Source: Agapanthus africanus
Taxonomy: Eukaryota > Streptophyta > Magnoliopsida > Asparagales > Amaryllidaceae
Direction: 5' to 3'
NCBI GenBank assembly: GCA_030015575.1
Contig: JASDDO010000006.1
Coordinates: forward strand, 321,642,361 to 321,706,360
DNA length: 64,000 nt
Below, piece after piece: positions 57,588 through 64,000 of this stretch (positions are counted from its first letter, which is position 1; each line of letters opens with the position of its first letter). Position numbers and translations under genes: made by a program. The notes under the pieces were generated by a model. The model made no database searches. It had not been told where the DNA came from and saw only the letters and a program-made list of their open reading frames with translations.

Positions 57588-58301
57588 TTGACGGCCGAGG
57601 AGGCCAAGACATCAGATGACGTTATTTCAGGTATCCTACTCGTTTATAATTTTCCCGCATTAGCATTATTCGATTCAGATGCATCCCATTGCTTCATTTC
57701 ATCCAAGTTTATTAGTGCACACTCTATTCCACACACGGCCCTGTTTAGTTTCTGGGACATACACATTGGGAATAGGAAAATTATATATAGTAGTGAGTGC
57801 AAGGGTTGCTTGATTGTTATTTGCGGAAGAGAGTTATTCGCGGATTTCTTGGTGATTGATACTGGCAGTTATGATGTTGTCTTGGGAATGGACTTTCTTG
57901 GCACTTTCCACGCTCACATCGATTGTAGGGCAAAGAAAGTAATTTTCCAGATTTTCGAACATCCGGAATTCATATTTTTGGGAGGTAGCAGATCTGTCGG
58001 GCCAGTCGAATTTAGGGCTAGGCCGAATGATGCCGTTCTTTCGTCGATGAAAGTAAACAAGGAGGATGCGCGAGCAGTAGTTCGGGAGTTTATGGATGTG
58101 TTCAAGAAAATCTCGGGTTTACCGCCAAAACGAGATGTAGAATTTGTGATTGATCTTGTTCCAGGAGCCGCTCCGATTTCAAGGGCATATTATCTAATGG
58201 CGCTGGTGGAATTAGAAGAGGTAAAGAAACAAGTTGCCGCATTAGTAGAAACGGTTGGATTTGCAGCAGTAATTCACCATGGGGAGCTCCAGTTTTTTTA
58301 G
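57588..58301 (+). CDS. Element G protease and RT N-terminus
   Basis: 237 open codons. The retropepsin site is [14 protein letters not shown]; the usual D-S-G reads D-S-D, so the flexible glycine is lost. [20 protein letters not shown] is the conserved second half of the protease. The RT N-terminus follows ([33 protein letters not shown]). The frame is lost near 58265, where correct text ([20 protein letters not shown]) continues in another frame. Confidence 0.85.
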   Translation: MTAEEAKTSDDVISGILLVYNFPALALFDSDASHCFISSKFISAHSIPHTALFSFWDIHIGNRKIIYSSECKGCLIVICGRELFADFLVIDTGSYDVVLGMDFLGTFHAHIDCRAKKVIFQIFEHPEFIFLGGSRSVGPVEFRARPNDAVLSSMKVNKEDARAVVREFMDVFKKISGLPPKRDVEFVIDLVPGAAPISRAYYLMALVELEEVKKQVAALVETVGFAAVIHHGELQFF

Positions 58302-58931
58302 TCAAGAAGAAGGATGGCACGCGGAGGATGTGCATCGATTATCGAGAATTAAACCAGGTGACTATTAAAGAACAAGTACCCAACCCCTCGCATCGGCGAA
58401 TTATTCGATCAACTCAGTAGCATGAGGGTATTCTCGAACTTGGATTTGCGATTCTGATATCATCAAGTTCAGGTGAGATCAGAAGATATTTACATGACAG
58501 CGTTCTGAACTCGATATAGGCATTACGAGTACTTAGTGATGCTGTTTGGAGTTACAAATGCTCCGGCAATATTTATGGACTTGATGAACCGAATCTTTTC
58601 ACCGTATCTGGACTAGTTCATAGTGGTGTTTATTGATGATATTCTGGTCTATTCGAGGAGCAATGAAGAGCATGTAGAACACTTGAGGATCGCACTGCAA
58701 ACGTTGAGACAAGAAAGGTTATATGCTAAGATGAGAAAGTGCGAGTTTTGGCTCGAAGAAGTGAAGTTCTTGGGTCATGTTGTATCCAAAGATGGGATTG
58801 CCGTTGATCCTGAAAAGATTGCAGCGGTTCATGATTGGCCAATTCCAAAGAACATAGGAGAGATCAGAAGTTTTCTTGGGCTTGCCGGATACTATAGAAG
58901 ATTCATGGAAAACTTCGCTCGAATAGCATAA
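58266..58931 (+). pseudogene. Element G reverse transcriptase, with stops
   Basis: The fingers continue as [20 protein letters not shown], then break around 58400-58520. [20 protein letters not shown] precedes a stop at 58614 (TAG where A has CAG). The palm is open from 58623: [20 protein letters not shown] with both aspartates, [52 protein letters not shown], then a stop at 58929. Confidence 0.87.
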
Positions 58932-59486
58932 CCATTGACCAAGACAACATGAAAGGAGGTAGCGTTCGTATGGACGGAGAAATGTGTGTCAACTTTTGAA
59001 GCGTTGAAGCAAAAATTGACCACCGCTCCTATTCTGATAGTGCCAGACGGTTCCGGAGGGCTGGTTATTCACAGCGACGCATCTTGGAAAGCCTTGGGAT
59101 GTGTTCTAATGCAGTATGGGAAGGTTATAGCTTATGCGTCGAGACAATTGAAGTCACGTGAGAAGAACTACCCAACTCATGATTTAGAGCTAGCAGCAGT
59201 GATTTTTGCTTTGAAGATTTGGAGACACTATTTATTGGGCAAAAGGGTAGAAGTATTTACCGATCACAAAAGCCTAAAATATGCATTCACACAGAAAGAG
59301 CTCAATATGAGGCAGCGTAGATGGTTAGAGCTGATGGCTGATTATGATCTTGATCTAAACTACCATCCGTGGAAAGTTAATGTAGTCCCGGATGCTCTAA
59401 GTCGGTTGCCAGCAATACGGATGTTGACTGCGCAAAAAGTGATTATAGATGATTTTCAGAGTTCGAGTTGGAGATTGTACTACTGA
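58932..59486 (+). pseudogene. Element G RNase H
   Basis: Frame 58986-59486: [20 protein letters not shown] (first catalytic Asp), [91 protein letters not shown]. The Asp of FTDHKSL, lost in A, is kept here. The frame breaks near 59470 and integrase continues in another frame. Confidence 0.87.
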
Positions 59487-60384
59487 ATTCTTCGGGACAG
59501 TTAATGCAGTGGCAAGTACAATCATCCTTGATCGATAACATTAAAGTAGAAGGGTCGCACGATCCAAGATTGCAGAGATTTCGAGAACAAGTAGAAGCAG
59601 GACTTCGAACGGACTTGTTAATTCATGAAGATGGTTCATTACATTATGAGAGTCGTTTATGTGTGCCCAAAGAAGATGTTCGTGAAGAAGTCATGAAAGA
59701 GGCTCATAGTTCCGCATATTCTGTATATCTGGGAGGCACAAAGATGTACAAAGATCTACGACAACATTTCTAGTGGGAAGGCTTGAAAAGGGGATTGCTC
59801 GCTACTTATCGAAGTGCTTAGTATGTCAGCAAGTTAAGGCTGAACATCAAATGGTAGCTGGTTTGTCGCAACCACTTCCGATTCCTCAATAGAAATGGAA
59901 ATATATAACCATGGATTTCGTGACAGTTTTACCATGGAGTCCAAAGGGCAATAATGCAGTTTGGGACATTGTCAATCGATTGACCAAGGCAGCTCATTTT
60001 ATACCGTTTCGAGTTGGTCAGTCGATGGAGGCTTTGGCAGAGAGGTACATGCAGGAGATCGTGAGATTGCATGGAGTACCTATGAGCATTGTTTCCGATC
60101 GCGATACTCGATTTCTATCGCACTTTTGGAGGAGTCTACAGGAAAATTTGGGGACTGGCTTGAAATTTAGTACAGCCTATCATCCTCAAACAGATGGCCA
60201 GTTCGAAAGAATGATCCAAACTCTTGAAGATATGTTGAGAACATGTATGTTAGACTTTAAGGGTTCATGGGAGGATCATTTGCACTTGGTGGAGTTTTCA
60301 TACAATAACAGTTTTCAGGCGACTATACAGATGGCTCCATTCGAAGCATTATATAGTCGTAAGTGTCGCTCGCCTATTTGTTAG
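59468..60384 (+). pseudogene. Element G integrase, with stops
   Basis: Frame 59468-59773 has [27 protein letters not shown], then a TAG at 59771 where A has TGG. The zinc cysteines follow in broken sequence ([14 protein letters not shown]). The core is open at 59911-60384: MDFVTVLP (Asp), [16 protein letters not shown] (Asp), GQFERMIQ (Glu), with 35 residues between the last two. It ends at a TAG at 60382 where A has TGG. Confidence 0.88.
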
Positions 60385-60950
60385 GATGATGTTGGAGAAA
60401 GAAGATTATTGGGACCGGATCTTATTGTGAGACGGTGGAAAAAGTTAACGTGATCTGAAATCATATGAAGGTGGAACAAGATTGATAGAAAAGTTGGGCC
60501 GATACAGGGCGAAGGCCTCTGGAGTTCGCAGTTGGTGATATTGTATTCTTGAAAATATCACCAACCAGAGGAGTGATCCGATTTGGTAGTCGAGGGAAGC
60601 TTAGTTCTCGATTCGCAGGGCCTTTCGGTATTATCGAGCGTGTTGAAGAGGTAGCTTATCGATTAGTTTTACCACCATCCTTACCGGGTGTTCATGACAT
60701 ATTTCATGTATCTCAACTCCATAAGTATGTTCGAGACGAGACGCATGTCCTAGATCACTCAGAATTGATAGTAAAGGAGGATTTAACATATGAAGAGCGA
60801 CCAATGGCGATTGTGAATCGACGAGAAAAAGTCCTCGAGAACAAAGTTATCCCACTAGTACTTGTTTCATGGGGGAAACGTTCATACGGAGAATCTACTT
60901 GGGAACGTGAAGATGAGATCCGACAGAAATTTCCACACCTCTTTTCTTAG
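60385..60950 (+). pseudogene. Element G integrase C-terminus with chromodomain-like tail
   Basis: After broken sequence, frame 60549-60950 gives [100 protein letters not shown]. This matches A at 4171-4524, and the frame ends naturally at FPHLFS, about 70 bp before the 3' LTR. Confidence 0.88.
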
Positions 60951-60991
60951 ATCTATGTTTCCTTGTTCTTTTTTTGTTCCAGGAATTTTGA

Positions 60992-61020
60992 GAACGAAAT
61001 TCTTTTGTAGTTGGGTATAA
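60992..61020 (+). other. Unusual polypurine-tract position of element G
   Basis: GAACGAAATTCTTTTGTAG then TTGGGTATAA lies directly before the 3' LTR. As in A, a G-rich purine run is missing and the leader motif sits here instead. Confidence 0.6.
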
Positions 61021-61777
61021 TGTAATACCCTAGTGCATTTACACTATATTTATTGGGGTATTTCAAATCTTGTAATAAAATTCTTGATTATTATTGCTTT
61101 TGGGTTGCGGATAGTGCATTTAGCAACTGTGGTTATTATCTGACCCGACCCGCATGTTTGAAACTCACCATAGTTCAAGATTATATCAAATATTTGCTAG
61201 TACAGAGTATCCGTGCAAATCTAGATATTATACACGTATAATATATTTTAGTATCCATATATATTTTAATGATACAAAATAAAAACAAAATAATATATTT
61301 TTAATATCTAGCCTTGCATGTCATCATACCCCATAACATGTGGTTGCACCCATATATCGTGTTCATACCCTAATTACTAAAACAGACTCGTTTTGATCGC
61401 TACATATTTTTACATAGATCCGTACTTGGGGGTATACATTTTTATTGATGGGATATCACATTATGCTTTAAAATTTTACATATATTCTCCATATTTAAAA
61501 ATTAGATTTTTAGAAGGGATCCGGTAATATTCGGAGTAATCTGGTATTAGCTGTATAATCCTATAATATATATGTTATAATATTTTCATATAACTATAAT
61601 ATACAAACAGTTATTATATAAAATACAATATATTATATTAATTATAAAAATAAAAATCTGTCTCTTTCTCTCGTTCTCTGTTTCTCTCTCCCTCCCTAAA
61701 ATATATACACACATATATATTTTATAATATAATTACTATAACCAACTCTCTCTCCCCTTTGTCTTTCTCTCTCTCTC

Positions 61778-61801
61778 TGTGTGTGTGTGTGTGTGTGTGT
61801 A
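61778..61801. repeat. (TG)n microsatellite
   Basis: About 11 TG units, in the place of the TA run of the 5' LTR. Confidence 0.95.
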
Positions 61802-62250
61802 TTATAATTTATAAAAAACCCACCTCACCTCTCTCCTCCCTTTCTTTCTTCCTCACGTCGCGAGAAAGAACCCTACCCACGCCCTCGGCGTCGCCGAACC
61901 GTCGCCGCCCCCTCACCATCACCGCCCTCGTCGTCGTCACCACCACCTCCACCTACTCTCCTCTTCTTCTTCTATATTTTCCGAGCACCACCCTGCACAG
62001 CCCCGACGCCAACCCAAGAAATCACACCCCATCGCCGGAGCCCTCGTCGTCGCCGCTCACCTCGCCCATCACCGCCACCTCCATATTCTCCCTCACCTCC
62101 TTGCCTCCCAACAACACCCCGGATCCACACCCTCGTCACCTTCCTCGATCACCTTAAAAACTCATAACCAACGCCGACGCAGCTCCTCGCCGTCGGTTAT
62201 TGTTGTTGTCATCTTTCTACCCCAGAACCCAACATCAGCAGCCACTCCAC

Positions 62251-62290
62251 TCTTCTTCTTCTTCTTCTTCTTCTTCTTCTTCTTCTTCTT
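62251..62290. repeat. (TTC)n microsatellite
   Basis: About 13 TTC units; the 5' LTR has a more irregular TTCTTCTTC/TTTTCTT stretch. Confidence 0.95.
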
Positions 62291-63809
62291 TCTTTCCATC
62301 TTTTCTTTTCTTGATTCTTCGATCGGCTCGCCAGAGTTGCGCGCATCACCGACGATCTAGACGACCCAGCCACCGTCGTCGTCCAGTCCAGTTACCACGT
62401 CACGTCACTGCACAGCCAGGTCCAGTCCTGCACGCATAAGTTTGCATCGCGACGTTATTCCGACGTCGGATATGGCATCCGTATCTCGACGTGAGATCCG
62501 ATCAGGCAAGTTTTAAACTTGCAACATACTATGTTATTATATCGATAATTATATGAATAAGAATGGTGCATGCGTTTTATTATTCAGCAAATATTACAGA
62601 TTTACCGTTTTACAGTATCCGTACTAATAATAACAATCTAGTTGCATGCCGAAACATCATGATATTATTATACTACTATATCAGTACAATATGTTATCTA
62701 CATTGCATCATACATGGTTATGGACGTATAATGGTTATTACAGATAGATACATATGTATCCTGGCATCAGCTATGATTACCGTGTTTTGATATTGGTTAC
62801 AGTTTTACATTTGACATTTGTTTTGGGTAATATATATTACATGACATGTTTACGACACACTACCAGGCTTGTTACTTGGATATTATTGCTAATGCCGACA
62901 ATCCTGACATGTTGTCCTGACGGACGTGACTTGTTATCTACATAGACAAAACCTGTACCTGCTTAATCCTATGTTGGCATTAGATTCATATCATAAATAC
63001 CTGACTTGAACACAAAACGTTGGGGGTAAGAGGAAATCAATAATAAAACCTGATTTGTAACTCAACAGTTCGATACTTATACTGATAAGTCATTACGGGC
63101 TCGGCCAGTCCCAGAATGATGTTGCTGACATCATTCATCTGTATATGTTACCTGTTTACTGCTTAACGGCACGTCTCGGATTCAGTCCGAGAGTCTTGAC
63201 CGTGGTCCCGGGCACGCATGGGATACTATTGAGTTATATCAACGATTCCATTAAATTGATTTCAAAGATTTGTAGAATAAATAAGCTAGAAGCACAGACT
63301 TTAGGTTACACATCACATACATACAACTCACTATTTATATCTGTGTTTATCATTTATATATTGGTTTAATCATATCCTGGTTATCGTTATTCTTTTGATA
63401 TTATGACGCACTGACGTCTAGGTTTTGTATGGCCCAGTTCCTCTACCTTTATCCTAGGCAGATCAAGAATACTTAACAATCAAGCCGAGTAAGGAGGAGC
63501 TAGCCATTTAGTTTATAGACTCTTAGTTTATTTATTTCAGCAGTTTTATTTTATTGATGTGAACCCATATTGGGACGCGATTCAGATACTATTGTTTATT
63601 GGATCTTGATTCGTTTCCGCTATATGCATTTTCGTGATTCTATTTACTGTGGCAGATGGACATGTGTTAGCTAGATTATTTATTTTACTGTTCTTGATAT
63701 CCGATAGATAGCCGAAATGTTACTGTGGAAGGATGATTCCTAACCACAGGTAGTATGGTTGGATCTGTCACGTGCCGTAATTACGTATCTTAGGAAGAAG
63801 GGCGTGACA

Positions 63810-63814
63810 GTAAC
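63810..63814 (+). other. Right target-site duplication of element G (GTAAC)
   Basis: GTAAC directly follows the LTR end TGACA. Confidence 0.92.
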
Positions 63815-64000
63815 AAAAGAACACCCGTCTTTATCTAATAAAGAAACAGAAATAATGTTGCATAATAAGCTAGGAATAAAATAGCAGTTATTTAAAACTA
63901 AAGTTTTGCCATCTGACAGTAACAGATGATAATCCCACACTGCAACTGCTGCAACATTTGCTCTATTTGCAACTCTGAGAATCATCTCTCCTTGTGCCAG
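63810..64000 (-). pseudogene. Element E protease end, continuing past the window
   Basis: On the minus strand MILRVANRANVAAVAVWDYH, then LLSDGKTLVLNNCYFIPSLL, CNIISVSLLDKDGCSFVT, the copia stretch between protease and integrase. It aligns with F at 44270-44430. Text joins directly to 53494 when G is removed, so the break is G's insertion, not decay. The upstream gag and 5' LTR of E are outside the window. Confidence 0.85.

Larger units (their letters stand above)
53495..63809 (+). mobile_element. Element G: Ty3/gypsy (Tekay/Del-like) retrotransposon
   Basis: A 10.3-kb element with perfect TSDs, LTRs of 2,852 and 2,789 bp, PBS, gag with zinc knuckles, and pol in the order protease, RT, RNase H, integrase, chromodomain-like tail. 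Proteins are close to A's although the LTRs differ strongly. LTR ends show about seven substitutions and one indel in 150 bases. Stops in every domain make it non-autonomous. It interrupts the protease-integrase boundary of E. Confidence 0.94.
61021..63809 (+). repeat. Element G 3' LTR (2,789 bp)
   Basis: It runs from TGTAATACCCTAGTGC to AAGGGCGTGACA. It matches the 5' LTR along its length except for microsatellite changes (TG run at 61778-61801, TTC run at 62251-62290) and small indels. Confidence 0.94.

Overview
The window is eukaryotic, almost certainly flowering-plant (probably eudicot) heterochromatin. Everything I can identify is LTR retrotransposon, nested in layers; I find no convincing host gene, tRNA or rRNA. 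The evidence is the plant-type initiator-Met primer sites (TGGTATCAGAGC), chromodomain-bearing Ty3/gypsy pol of Tekay/Del type, Ty3/gypsy pol with a second RNase H (Tat type), Ty1/copia pol, multi-kilobase LTRs and many microsatellites.

Layout. (1) 1-7675: element A, Tekay-like gypsy, plus strand, 5' LTR cut by the window start, gag deleted. A lies inside an older LTR whose 3' part remains at 7676-8505. (2) 8506-11355: a related LTR in opposite orientation. (3) 11356-36200: element C, an old Tat-like gypsy on the plus strand, seen in three pieces because two elements jumped into it: B (12454-21575, TSD GTTGG), a non-coding LARD-like element with an internal hairpin-repeat array, and D (22247-34577, minus strand, TSD AGTGG/AGCGG), a near-full-length but decayed Tat element with satellite-like arrays downstream of pol. 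(4) From 36200 beyond the window end: element E, a minus-strand copia that landed in the second RNase H of C. E is split by F (39444-49353, copia, plus strand, TSD TTGAC), by a composite of LTR fragments (49362-51898), and by G (53495-63809, Tekay-like gypsy, plus strand, TSD GTAAC). E reappears at 63810-64000.

Relative ages, from LTR differences counted by eye over short stretches, run A (about 3%), B and G (about 5%), F (about 7%), D (about 14%), with hosts C and E older than their inserts. No element looks autonomous now: stop codons, frameshifts, gag deletions and altered catalytic residues are common. Several enzymatic cores survive in parts: A, G, D and F keep the integrase catalytic triad, and A, G, D and C keep the RT aspartate pair. 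F's RT (YVDN) and E's RT (YVDG) and integrase have altered catalytic residues.

The most unusual structures are the GTGCA/TGCAC hairpin array in B, a leader motif copied to the polypurine-tract position in both A and G, uninterrupted 30-bp and 84-bp arrays in D, and a large inverted repeat at the ends of an LTR-like segment at 49362-50414.
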